Assembly (NCBI RefSeq): GCF_001592365.1
Contig: NZ_BCWU01000003.1
Location: 310,001 to 374,000, forward strand
Reading direction: 5' to 3'
Source of the DNA: Gordonia hydrophobica NBRC 16057
GTDB taxonomy: Bacteria > Actinomycetota > Actinomycetes > Mycobacteriales > Mycobacteriaceae
Length of the DNA stretch: 64,000 bases
Shown in pieces: positions 35,718-43,766 of the stretch; within the stretch, counting starts at the first letter, position 1; each line of letters begins with the position of its first letter. The notes under the pieces are model-generated. The model did not search any database and was not told where the DNA came from. It saw only the letters and a program-made list of their open reading frames with translations. A program made the position numbers and the translations under genes.

Positions 35718-36158
35718 TCAGTGTCCGTTCTGCGCGGCGGCGTAGTTCTCCGGCCCCGCCTCCACCGCGGCGGGATCCATCCACATGATCTCCCAGCCGT
35801 GGCCGTCGAGGTCGTAGAACGAGCTGCCGTACATGAATCCGTGGTCTTCGGTGTTGCCGAACGTCGCGCCCGCGGCGAGCGCCTTGCCGACGATCTCGTC
35901 GACCACCTCGCGGCTGTCGGCGTCGAGGCACAGGATGGCTCCGCTGGTGGTCGTGGCGTCGATGACTTCCCGGCCGGGCACGAAGGTCTGGTAGAAGTCG
36001 CGCCGCAGGAGCATGGCGACCTGAGTCTCGCCGAGCACCAGCGCGGCGGCGTTCTCGTCGGAGAACCGCTCGTCGAATCGGTAGCCGATCGCCCCGAAGA
36101 ACGCCTTGGAGGCGTCCAGATCGGCGACGGGCAGGTTCACGAAGATCATCTTGTGCAT
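35718..36158 (-). CDS. VOC-family (glyoxalase/bleomycin-resistance fold) protein
   Basis: A 146-residue protein with two vicinal-oxygen-chelate half-modules (VNLPVADLDASKAFFGAIGY near 7-26 and SSFYDLDGHGWEIMWMDPAA near 112-131). The His/Glu pattern for metal binding is only partly visible. It is immediately upstream of the SigG-type sigma factor gene on the same strand; in actinobacteria such VOC or DoxX-like genes are commonly targets or partners of SnoaL-fused sigma factors. Confidence 0.8.
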   Translation of the reverse strand: MHKMIFVNLPVADLDASKAFFGAIGYRFDERFSDENAAALVLGETQVAMLLRRDFYQTFVPGREVIDATTTSGAILCLDADSREVVDEIVGKALAAGATFGNTEDHGFMYGSSFYDLDGHGWEIMWMDPAAVEAGPENYAAAQNGH

Positions 36159-36254
36159 GGCGGGTTCCTCTCGTCTGCGGTTCCCCGGTGGGATGCCGTC
36201 ATAGAGATAGACCGCGGTGGTGACCGAAACTGATCGGTGTCGCCGAAGAAACTT

Positions 36255-36797
36255 TCAGCGCGGTGAGACCTCGCGGATGGTCGGGCCGTCGTCGGGGACG
36301 CTGACCACCGTGATCTCGTCACCGGCTTCGACGCTGCCGCGCTCCACCACCCGCAGGTATGGCCCCACCCGGCCCTCGTGCGCGAAACGCTTCACCCAGC
36401 CCGGACCGTCGTCGCCCATCCAGCGGGCGAACGTCTGGCACGGGATGCGCGGTGAGGTCACCTCGACGATCACCGTCGCGCCGATCCGCCACCGCTCGCC
36501 GATCCGGGCGCCGTTCACGTCGATGCCGACGGTCCGCAGATTCTCGCCGAAGAAGCCGAGCGGGATCTCGCGTCCGAGTTCGGTCGCCCAGAAGTCGGCG
36601 TCCTCCTGCGCGTACGCGTACAGCGCCTTGTCCGGACCGCCATGGTGTTTCCGATCGGCCTGCACATCCCCGTAGACGCCGTATTCGCCGATCCGTACCG
36701 GGCCGTCGACCGGGCGCTTGTCGATCGCCGTGGTGCCGACCGCGCCGGAGTCCGGATGAAGCCGTGCCACGACGCAGATCGCCGTCACCTCTGCCAT
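36255..36797 (-). CDS. MOSC-domain protein
   Basis: A 180-residue MOSC protein (DRKHHGGPDKALYAYAQEDADFW near 49-71, GFFGENLRTVGIDVNG near 81-96, VTSPRIPCQTFARWMG near 112-127). C at the predicted Moco sulfurase-type position (IPCQTF) is present. MOSC domains bind molybdenum cofactor or act in its sulfur transfer or in 6-hydroxylaminopurine detoxification (YiiM-like). It is 39 bp downstream of the MFS gene on the same strand and may share its transcript. Substrate not evident. Confidence 0.82.
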   Translation of the reverse strand: MAEVTAICVVARLHPDSGAVGTTAIDKRPVDGPVRIGEYGVYGDVQADRKHHGGPDKALYAYAQEDADFWATELGREIPLGFFGENLRTVGIDVNGARIGERWRIGATVIVEVTSPRIPCQTFARWMGDDGPGWVKRFAHEGRVGPYLRVVERGSVEAGDEITVVSVPDDGPTIREVSPR

Positions 36798-36836
36798 GCG
36801 GGCCAGGGTACCGACCGGCGGCTGTCGTTTCGCGTC

Positions 36837-38036
36837 TCAGCGACGAGTCGTGAGGAAGGCTCCCGCCGACAGCAGCGTGCACACCAGCACCACCGTCGCC
36901 ATCGGCACTGCACTGGTCGATCCGCCGAGCCCCGCGAGCGGCGGCACGATCGCCCCGACGACGAACTGCAGCGTGCCGAGCACCGCCGACCCCGACCCCG
37001 CGTTGTCGCGCACTTCGCCGAGTGCGAGCGCCGTCGCATTGCCCGCGGTGAGTCCGAACGACGACGTCAGGCAGAACATGAGCACCAGCAGCAACCAGTG
37101 CACGCCGGGTGCGAACACCGTCGTCAGCATCATCGCGATGCCGACCGTCACGAACATGCCGACGCCGACGGCGAGCAGCCGCTGCGGCCGGACCCGGCCG
37201 ACGAGTCGGGTGTTCACGGTGCCCGCGATGCCGATGCCGATGGCGTTCACCGCGAAGAGGATCGAGAACACGCCGGGCGAGAAGCCCATCAGATCCTGGA
37301 TCACGAACGGCGACGCCGAGATGTAGGCGAACATCGCGCCGAAGCCGATCGAGAACGTCAGCGTGTAACCGAGGTAGCGGCGGTTCCGCAGCACCACGCC
37401 CATGTTGTGGGCGATGGAACCCGCCTCGAACGGATGCCGCCGCTCCACGGGAAGGGTCTCCGGCACACAGGTGAGAACCGCGAGCAGCATCACGAGGGCT
37501 AGGCCGGTGAGGACGTAGAAGATGCCGCGCCAGCCGATCGGCCCGATCAGCGCCCCACCGAGCAGCGGCGCGACCACCGGCGCCGCACTGGTGATGATCA
37601 TCATGATGCTGAAGAGCTTGGCCGAGCGGTCGCCGGAGGTGCGGTCTGCGATCACGGCGCGAGCGACGACGACGCCGATGCCGCCGGTCAGCCCCTGCAT
37701 GAAGCGGAACGCGATCAGAACCCCGATCGACGGAGCGAGAGCACACCCGATTCCGGCCACGATCAACAGTGCGGTGCCGAGGATCAGCGGGCGTCGTCGT
37801 CCCAGGCTGTCGGAGAGCGGGCCCATGAGCAACTGCCCGGCCGCCAGCCCCAGCATGAACGTGGTGAGCGTGAGCTGGGCCGCCGCCGGCGAGGTGTGCA
37901 GGTCGTCGCCCAGTGCCGGGAGCCCCGGCAGGTACATGTCGATGGCCAGGGGCGCGATGGCCGACAGCAGCGCCAGCGTCGCAAGCATCGGGACGGGGAT
38001 CGACGGTTTACCCGCCGTCGCCGCGGTAGCAGACAT
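36837..38036 (-). CDS. Bcr/CflA-type multidrug MFS transporter
   Basis: A 399-residue MFS permease with about 12 hydrophobic segments and the Bcr/CflA drug-resistance signature PGLPALGDDLHTSPAAAQLTLTTFMLGLAAGQLLMGPLSD near residues 37-72 (split here by family motif A, GPLSDSLGRRRPL). ATG at 38036 precedes MSATAATAGKPSIPV. Proton-driven export of small drugs is the family function; substrate unknown. It is divergent from a methyltransferase gene 67 bp away. Confidence 0.85.
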   Translation of the reverse strand: MSATAATAGKPSIPVPMLATLALLSAIAPLAIDMYLPGLPALGDDLHTSPAAAQLTLTTFMLGLAAGQLLMGPLSDSLGRRRPLILGTALLIVAGIGCALAPSIGVLIAFRFMQGLTGGIGVVVARAVIADRTSGDRSAKLFSIMMIITSAAPVVAPLLGGALIGPIGWRGIFYVLTGLALVMLLAVLTCVPETLPVERRHPFEAGSIAHNMGVVLRNRRYLGYTLTFSIGFGAMFAYISASPFVIQDLMGFSPGVFSILFAVNAIGIGIAGTVNTRLVGRVRPQRLLAVGVGMFVTVGIAMMLTTVFAPGVHWLLLVLMFCLTSSFGLTAGNATALALGEVRDNAGSGSAVLGTLQFVVGAIVPPLAGLGGSTSAVPMATVVLVCTLLSAGAFLTTRR

Positions 38037-38103
38037 GCGATGACGGTACCGCCGTCGCGCAGAGATTCCCGAATCGTCCGCCGTCACCGGTAATCTCCCG
38101 ATC

Positions 38104-39222
38104 GTGGACTTCTCCCTGCTGCAGCGCGCCCCGGACGTCGACGGTCCCGACCTCGCCGCGTTCGACGCCGCCGACCGGCTGATCCTGGACCAGGCCACCG
38201 ATCTGATCGCGGGCAGCGCGCCCGGCACGGTGACGGTGATCGACGACGCGTACGGCGCTCTCACGCTCGGCGCCCTCGCGGCCGGAGCCGTCGACGTCCG
38301 CAGTCACCAGGACGCCCTCACCGGTCAGCGCGCGCTCGCCCGCAACGCGGAGCGGCTCGGCGCCGCCGTGACGCAGGCCCCGTTCGACGCCTCCGCGGTC
38401 GCCGGCGCCCGAGTGGTGCTGATGCGCCTCCCACGCAGCCTGGATCGACTGGCCGAGGTCGCCGCGCTCCTCGCCGCGCACGCCGAGCCCGACGTCGTCG
38501 TCGTGGCGGGCGGACGCATCAAGCACATGTCGGTGGCGATGAACGAGGTGCTCGGTGAGTTGTTCGAGCGCATCGACGTCAGTCATGCCCGCCAGAAGTC
38601 GCGGGTGCTCTTCGCCCGTGGTCCGCGCGCCGACCACGGCGCCGAACTGCTCGCGACCTGGCCGCGCACGCAGCGGCACGACGACCTCGCGCTCACCGTG
38701 GCCGCGCACGGCGGCGTCTTCGCGGGCACCCGCGTCGACATCGGCACGCGCTTGCTCCTCGGCGAACTCGATGCGGCGCTGCCCGACGCCTCGACCGCCG
38801 TCGATCTGGCCTGCGGCAGCGGCGTCGTCGCGAGTGCGCTGGCGCTGGCCCGTCCGCACGCGGCCGTGATCGCCACCGATCGTTCCGCCGCAGCCGCGGC
38901 GTCGGCCCGCGCCACCGCGGCCGCCAACGGCGTCGCCGACCGGGTGACGGTGGTGCAGGCCGACGGTCTGGAGACGGTCGGCGACGCGTCACAGGAACTG
39001 GTGGTGCTGAATCCGCCGTTCCATGCCGATGCCGCGCTCTCCACCGGTATCGCCCGTCACCTCTTCTCCGATGCGGCCCGCACGCTGGCGCCCGGCGGCG
39101 AGCTGTGGTGCGTGTGGAACTCGCACCTGCGCTATCGCCCCGCGTTGGAGAAGATCGTCGGACCCACGCGGCAGATCGCGCGGAATTCGAAATTCACGGT
39201 GACGGCATCGGTCGCGCGCTGA
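38104..39222 (+). CDS. RsmC/RlmG-type rRNA guanine methyltransferase
   Basis: A 372-residue class I methyltransferase with two domains: an N-terminal half lacking SAM motifs (residues about 1-200) and a C-terminal half with the SAM-binding VDLACGSGVVASAL near residue 236 and the catalytic NPPF motif (LNPPFHADAA near residue 302). The architecture and NPPF motif are those of RsmC/RlmG enzymes that methylate guanine N2 in ribosomal RNA. GTG start at 38104. The exact rRNA position cannot be inferred. Confidence 0.82.
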   Translation: MDFSLLQRAPDVDGPDLAAFDAADRLILDQATDLIAGSAPGTVTVIDDAYGALTLGALAAGAVDVRSHQDALTGQRALARNAERLGAAVTQAPFDASAVAGARVVLMRLPRSLDRLAEVAALLAAHAEPDVVVVAGGRIKHMSVAMNEVLGELFERIDVSHARQKSRVLFARGPRADHGAELLATWPRTQRHDDLALTVAAHGGVFAGTRVDIGTRLLLGELDAALPDASTAVDLACGSGVVASALALARPHAAVIATDRSAAAAASARATAAANGVADRVTVVQADGLETVGDASQELVVLNPPFHADAALSTGIARHLFSDAARTLAPGGELWCVWNSHLRYRPALEKIVGPTRQIARNSKFTVTASVAR

Positions 39223-39317
39223 CGATCACGGGCAACAGACCGTGCATTCCCCGTCTCGCGGTGACGCACCACTTCTCGTTCCCGCACTCCGTCGCGCCCC
39301 AGTGCGGAACTGACGAC

Positions 39318-39440
39318 GGTCTCGATAAACTGCGTGCTCGCTCCGCTCGCAGGCAGCACTCGACCAGCGTGGGGAGGCATCCCCATTGAGAGCATCGGTG
39401 CCGGGCCACTGCCGAGCACTCGACCACCGTGCGGACGGCC
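39318..39440. repeat. Degenerate actinobacterial intergenic repeat, two partial copies
   Basis: The 233-bp gap between the methyltransferase gene and kstR2 carries CGGTCTCGATAAACTGCG followed by TGCTCGCTCCGCTCGCAGGC, then GCAGCACTCGACCAGCGTGG and, about 65 bp on, GAGCACTCGACCACCGTGC. This looks like the dispersed CTCGATACGCTCGCTGCGCTCGCTACTCGACCAGCG-type repeat of Gordonia-like genomes in a decayed state. I see no gene in the gap. Confidence 0.55.
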
Positions 39441-39455
39441 ATCAGCGGGAATCAG

Positions 39456-40070
39456 CTAGCGCGGAAGAATTCCGTCGAGCACGATCGACAGATACTGATC
39501 GGCGATCTGCTCGACGGTCATCGAACCGCCCGGCCGGTACCACCGCACGGCCACCCAGACGGTGTCGCGCATGAAGCGGTAGACCAGGTCGATGTCGAGA
39601 TCGGCGCGAAAATCGCCTTCGTCGACGCCGCGGCGCAGCACCGACTCCCACAGCCCGCGGAATTCGACATTGCGTTCGCCGATGTAGCCGAAGCGCTCCT
39701 GGCTGCTCAGCTGGCGAGACTCGTTCTGGTAGATCGCCACGGCCGTGTGCTTGGTATCGATCGCCTCGAAGGAAGCGATCACCAGCTGCCGCAACGTCTG
39801 GGTCGCAGGCAGTTCGGCGCCGACGATCTCGCGATAGCGCGCGAACAGGGCGTCGAGGAATTCGCGCAGGAGCTCGTCGACCATCGACTCCTTGGAGTCG
39901 AAGTGATGGTAGAGACTGCCCGACAGGATGCCTGCCGCGTCGGCGATGTCGCGTACGGTGGTTGAGCGCAGACCACGATCGGCGAACAACTGCCCTGCGA
40001 TGCCGAGGAGTTCGTCCCGCCGACTGGGTCCGCTGGTCGTAGTCTTCGACGCCACGATGCCTCCTCGCAT
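39456..40070 (-). CDS. kstR2: TetR-family repressor KstR2
   Basis: A 204-residue TetR protein. The DNA-binding segment RSTTVRDIADAAGILSGSLYHHFDSKESMVDELLREFLD near residues 38-76 and the ligand domain (YGIYQNES-like AVAIYQNESRQLSSQERFGYI, VWVAVRWYRPGGSMTVEQIADQYL) match KstR2 (Rv3557c). KstR2 controls ring C/D genes and is released by HIP-CoA. A KstR2 box (40090-40103) lies 19 bp upstream of my ATG at 40070; longer starts would run through it. Unlike M. tuberculosis, the gene here is separated from fadA6 by an aldehyde dehydrogenase. Confidence 0.9.
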   Translation of the reverse strand: MRGGIVASKTTTSGPSRRDELLGIAGQLFADRGLRSTTVRDIADAAGILSGSLYHHFDSKESMVDELLREFLDALFARYREIVGAELPATQTLRQLVIASFEAIDTKHTAVAIYQNESRQLSSQERFGYIGERNVEFRGLWESVLRRGVDEGDFRADLDIDLVYRFMRDTVWVAVRWYRPGGSMTVEQIADQYLSIVLDGILPR

Positions 40071-40089
40071 TCCACTCCACACCGACCCT

Positions 40090-40103
40090 AGCAAACGCTT
40101 GGT
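40090..40103. promoter_or_regulatory. KstR2 box upstream of kstR2
   Basis: Read on the minus strand it is ACCAAGCGTTTGCT, differing from the boxes at 30742 and 45046 by one base; it matches AnCAAGnnCTTGnT with the same single deviation. Position implies autoregulation. Confidence 0.78.
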
Positions 40104-40182
40104 TGGCTACTGTGTCAGGGTGCCGAAACACCACCGCGGACTCGTTTCCGAGTCCGCGGCGGCAGGATGAGACAGACGCTGA

Positions 40183-41694
40183 TCAGCGCTTCTTCGCAGC
40201 CTTCTTGACGGCACGACCGTTCAGGAACCGCCACAGCTTCAACTGCATGTCGGTCAGACGCTTGTCACGCTTGGTGAACGGCGCGGTCATGATCTCCGCG
40301 AACGAGATCGGCATGGTCGAGACGGTCACCGCGCGCGCATGGCTGAAGGTGTTGAACCCGAACTCACCGTGGTAGTTGCCCATGCCCGACCGGCCGACGC
40401 CGCCGAACGGCAGCCCCTGCGAGAGCAGGTGCAGCGCGAAGTCGTTGCCCGAGATGGATCCGCTGCGGGTGTTGTCCGCGACGGTCTTGAGGTTCTCGTT
40501 GTCGTCGCCGACCCAGTACAGCGTCAGCGGGTGACCCGCGGAGTTGATCTTGTCGATCGCCTCCGACAGTTCGCGGTACGGGTACACCGTCAGCACCGGA
40601 CCGAAGACCTCGTCGTCCTCGATCTTCATGCCCGGGGTGACGCCGGTCAGCAGCGTGGGCGGGATCTTCCGCGCAGCGTCGTTCGGCAACTGCTCCCCTG
40701 CGGGCACCACCTGACGCTTGGCGGCGCCCAGCTCCACGGCGTCGTCGATCAGGCCGACGATGCGGGTGTAGTTCTTCTCGTTGATCGTCGACGTGTAGTC
40801 GGCGTTCTCGACGATGCTCGGGAAGTTCTTGGTCCAGCGCGCCATCACCTTCTCGGTGAACTCGCCGACCTTGGCCTCCGGCACGAAGACGTAGTCGGGG
40901 CACAGGCACACCTGGCCGCCGTTGATCATCCGGGCGTCGGCCAGGAAGTTCGCCGCCTTGGTGATGTCGGTGGTCGCGTCGACGATCGCCGGGTTCTTGC
41001 CGCCCAACTCCAGCGTGACCGGTACCAGGTTCTTCGCCGCCTCCTGCGCGACCGAGGAGCCGACCTCGGGCGAGCCGGTGAAGAACATGTGGTCGACCTT
41101 GAGCTTCGCGAAGTCCGAGCCACCGCCGTGCTTGCTGGTGATGACTGCGAACTCCTCGACCGAGAAGTAGTCCGGCGCCACGCGCGCGATCAGCTCCGTG
41201 GTCTTGGCGGTGATCGACGACGGCCGCATCAGCACGCGGTTGCCCGCCGCCAGGGCCGACGCCGCCGGAACGAACGTCAACTGGAGCGGGAAGTTCCACG
41301 GCCCCATGATCCCGACGACACCCAGCGGGTCGCGGCGCAGCCGCTGCTTGTAGCCGATGAGTCCCTGCAGTTTGGCGACGTTGGTCTCGCGCATCCACTT
41401 CTCGGCGCTGTGCCGCTGGTGCGCGATGTCGATCATGCAGCCGGCCACGTCGGCGGCGATCGAGAGATCGCGCGGCCGCGTACCGAAGTCGGCGTTCAGC
41501 GCTTCGGTGATGGCGTCGGCGTGATCGAGCAGCAGCTGCCCCAGCCGGTTGATCCGATCGATGCGCGTGGCCGCGTCCGGGATGCCGTCACGCAGGAACG
41601 CGACCTTCTGGATCTCGAGGAGTTCGTCCAGCGTGTGCGCCTCGGACGACACCTTGTCCCCCGCACGGACGGTCACATCAGCAGGCTTGGTCAT
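40183..41694 (-). CDS. NAD(P)-dependent aldehyde dehydrogenase
   Basis: A 503-residue aldehyde dehydrogenase of the coniferyl-aldehyde or fatty-aldehyde group: catalytic cysteine in INGGQVCLCPDYVFVP near residue 255, ELGGKNPAI near residue 224, and SGMGNYHGEFGFNTFSHAR near residue 435; the basic C-terminal tail (LKLWRFLNGRAVKKAAKKR) could bind membranes as in fatty-aldehyde enzymes. ATG at 41694. It sits between kstR2 and fadA6 but has no KstR2 box; its leader resembles that of the acyl-CoA synthetase at 46692 (see 41695-41723). Confidence 0.85.
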   Translation of the reverse strand: MTKPADVTVRAGDKVSSEAHTLDELLEIQKVAFLRDGIPDAATRIDRINRLGQLLLDHADAITEALNADFGTRPRDLSIAADVAGCMIDIAHQRHSAEKWMRETNVAKLQGLIGYKQRLRRDPLGVVGIMGPWNFPLQLTFVPAASALAAGNRVLMRPSSITAKTTELIARVAPDYFSVEEFAVITSKHGGGSDFAKLKVDHMFFTGSPEVGSSVAQEAAKNLVPVTLELGGKNPAIVDATTDITKAANFLADARMINGGQVCLCPDYVFVPEAKVGEFTEKVMARWTKNFPSIVENADYTSTINEKNYTRIVGLIDDAVELGAAKRQVVPAGEQLPNDAARKIPPTLLTGVTPGMKIEDDEVFGPVLTVYPYRELSEAIDKINSAGHPLTLYWVGDDNENLKTVADNTRSGSISGNDFALHLLSQGLPFGGVGRSGMGNYHGEFGFNTFSHARAVTVSTMPISFAEIMTAPFTKRDKRLTDMQLKLWRFLNGRAVKKAAKKR

Positions 41695-41723
41695 TCCACA
41701 CTCCACTCAGATTTGATTGAGAC
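41695..41723. promoter_or_regulatory. Leader of the aldehyde dehydrogenase gene with TGTCTCA motif
   Basis: On the coding strand GTCTCAATCAAATCTGAG precedes GAGTGGAGTGTGGA directly before the ATG. The 17-base stretch next to the ATG is nearly identical to that of the acyl-CoA synthetase at 48225-48241, and TGTCTCA occurs upstream in both. TGATTGAGAC (41714-41723) also forms 10-bp arms with GTCTCAATCA at 41761-41770. Confidence 0.5.
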
Positions 41724-41779
41724 AGATTTGCCTTCTCATCCCAAGTGTAGCCGTCGCGTGGTCTCAATCACAGGGGCCG

Positions 41780-42937
41780 TCAGCCCAGCCGCTCGATGAT
41801 CGTCACGTTCGCGGTGCCGCCGCCCTCGCACATGGTCTGCAGTCCGTAGCGTCCACCCGTGCGCTCCAGCTCGTTGAGCATGGTTGCGAACAGTTTGGCG
41901 CCGGTGGCACCCAGCGGGTGGCCGAGTGCGATGCCGCCGCCGTTCGGGTTCACCCGGGCCGGATCGGCGCCGGTCTCCTTCAGCCAGGCCAGTACGACCG
42001 GCGCGAACGCCTCGTTGATCTCGACGACGTCGATGTCGTCGATGCTCATCCCCGTCTTCTTCAGGGCCCACGCAGTGGCCGGGATGGGGGCGGACAGCAT
42101 CATCACCGGGTCGTCGCCGCGGACCGTCATGTGGTGGATGCGCGCCCGCGGGGTGAGCCCGTACTGCTTGAGCGCGCGCTCCGAGACGACGAGCGTCGCC
42201 GACGCCCCGTCGCAGATCTGGGAGGCGACGGCCGCGGTCAAGTCGGAGCCCTCGGCGAGGACGTTCAACGATGCCATCTTCTCCAGCGTGGTCTCGCGCG
42301 GGCACTCATCGACCACGCAGTCGCCCAGCGGGACGTACTCGTTGTCGAAGTGCCCGGCAGCGATCGCGGCCTTGGCCCGCTGGTGGCTGGCGAGCGCGAA
42401 CTCCTCCATGTCGAGCCGACTGATGTCCCACTTCTTCGCGATCATGTCGGCGCCGACGAACTGACTCACCTCGGCGTCGCCGAACCGTTTCTGCCACCCC
42501 GCCGACTCGGCGAACGGCGTGGTGAAGCCCAGCGCCTGGCCGGCGATCATCGCCTGACTGATCGGGACGGCGCTCATGTTCTGAACGCCGCCGGCCAGGA
42601 CCACGTCCTGCGTGCCGCTCATGACGCCCTGCGCCGCGAAGTGGATCGCCTGCTGGCTGGATCCGCACTGGCGGTCGACGGTGGTTCCGGGAACGCCGAG
42701 CGGCATGCCTGCGGCCAGCCATGCGGTGCGGGCGATGTTGCCTGCCTGTGGTCCGACGGTGTCGACGCAGCCGAGGACGACGTCGTCGACCACCTCGGGG
42801 TCGATGCCGGTGCGCTCGATGATCGCGGTGATCACGTGCGCGGCGAGGTCTGCCGAGTGCACGGCGGCGAGCGATCCGCCGCGTTTGCCGACGGGGGTGC
42901 GGACGGCGTCGACGATGTAGGCCTGCGGAGTTGTCAT
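41780..42937 (-). CDS. fadA6: Thiolase FadA6
   Basis: A 385-residue degradative thiolase: nucleophilic cysteine in VDRQCGSSQQAIHF (C91), histidine in GGGIALGHPLGATG and the second cysteine in TMCEGGGTANV. Sequence and position near ipdF/fadE30 match Rv3556c, the thiolase of the final ring C/D steps producing acetyl- or propionyl- and succinyl-CoA equivalents. It starts 22 bp after ipdF on the same strand and belongs to the fadE30-ipdF-fadA6 operon behind a KstR2 box. Confidence 0.9.
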   Translation of the reverse strand: MTTPQAYIVDAVRTPVGKRGGSLAAVHSADLAAHVITAIIERTGIDPEVVDDVVLGCVDTVGPQAGNIARTAWLAAGMPLGVPGTTVDRQCGSSQQAIHFAAQGVMSGTQDVVLAGGVQNMSAVPISQAMIAGQALGFTTPFAESAGWQKRFGDAEVSQFVGADMIAKKWDISRLDMEEFALASHQRAKAAIAAGHFDNEYVPLGDCVVDECPRETTLEKMASLNVLAEGSDLTAAVASQICDGASATLVVSERALKQYGLTPRARIHHMTVRGDDPVMMLSAPIPATAWALKKTGMSIDDIDVVEINEAFAPVVLAWLKETGADPARVNPNGGGIALGHPLGATGAKLFATMLNELERTGGRYGLQTMCEGGGTANVTIIERLG

Positions 42938-42959
42938 GCTGGTGCTTCTTTCGAGAGGG

Positions 42960-43766
42960 TCAGGCGCGCTGACTGGAGACGGCGACGACCTCGCCGGTCA
43001 TGTACGTGCTGTAGTCGCTGGCGAGCATGGCGACCACCGAGGCGATCTCCCACACTTCGGCGGCACGACCGTAGGCCTCGCGGGAGGCCAGTTCGTCGAG
43101 CAGATCGTCGGACGTGACCTTCGCCAGGAAGGGATGCTTGGCGATGGACGGGGAGACGGCGTTGATGCGGACTCCGTCATCGGCGGCCTCGACGGCCGAA
43201 CAGCGCGTCAGCGCCATCACGCCCGCCTTGGCCGCGGCGTAGTGCGCCTGCCCGCGCTGGGCGCGCCAGCCGAGGACGGAGGCGTTGTTGATGATGGAGC
43301 CGCCGTGGTCGGCGTCGCGGAAGTACCGCAGGGCGGCGCGGGTGGCGCGGAAGGTGCTGGTGAGGGTGATGTCGAGGACGCGATCCCACTGCTCGTCGGT
43401 CATGTCGGCGACCGGCGTCTCGCCGCCGAGGCCCGCGTTGTTGACCAGGACGTCGATCCGCCCCAGCTGGGCCGCAGCGCTGCTGATGAGGGCGTCGACC
43501 TGTTCGGTGCTGGAGACGTCGCAGATGAATGAGCACACCTGGCGGTCGCCGAACTCGGCCTGCAGCTTCTCGACGGTCTCGCCGAGACGGCGCTCGTGGA
43601 AGTCGGAGACCAGCACGTCGGCGCCTTCCATGAGGACGCGTCGGGCGGTGGCGAAGCCGATGCCGGTGCCTGCGGCCGCGGTGACGACGACCTTCTTGCC
43701 GGTCAGGAGTCCGTGGCCGGGCGTCTCTTCTGGCGGGGTGGCGAGGGGTGATGCGGGTCGGGTCAT
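42960..43766 (-). CDS. ipdF: 5-hydroxy-HIP-CoA dehydrogenase IpdF (SDR)
   Basis: A 268-residue SDR (AAAGTGIGFATARRVLMEGADV near residue 30, NNAGLGGETPV near residue 112, HYAAAKAGVMAL active site near residue 185). It corresponds to Rv3559c, which oxidises the 5-hydroxyl of HIP-CoA derivatives in ring C/D degradation. ATG at 43766 overlaps the fadE30 stop (ATGA). The TGxxxGIG signature is altered to AAGTGIG in the family way. Confidence 0.85.
   Translation of the reverse strand: MTRPASPLATPPEETPGHGLLTGKKVVVTAAAGTGIGFATARRVLMEGADVLVSDFHERRLGETVEKLQAEFGDRQVCSFICDVSSTEQVDALISSAAAQLGRIDVLVNNAGLGGETPVADMTDEQWDRVLDITLTSTFRATRAALRYFRDADHGGSIINNASVLGWRAQRGQAHYAAAKAGVMALTRCSAVEAADDGVRINAVSPSIAKHPFLAKVTSDDLLDELASREAYGRAAEVWEIASVVAMLASDYSTYMTGEVVAVSSQRA

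Noticed and set aside
41714..41770. 10-bp inverted repeat as a terminator of fadA6
   Set aside because: The arms are 37 bases apart and the left arm overlaps the aldehyde dehydrogenase leader, so I list it only as a possible regulatory element.
41717..43117. 466-residue plus-strand open frame opposite fadA6
   Set aside because: Complement shadow of a clear thiolase gene with codon pattern and synteny support; no homology signal of its own.
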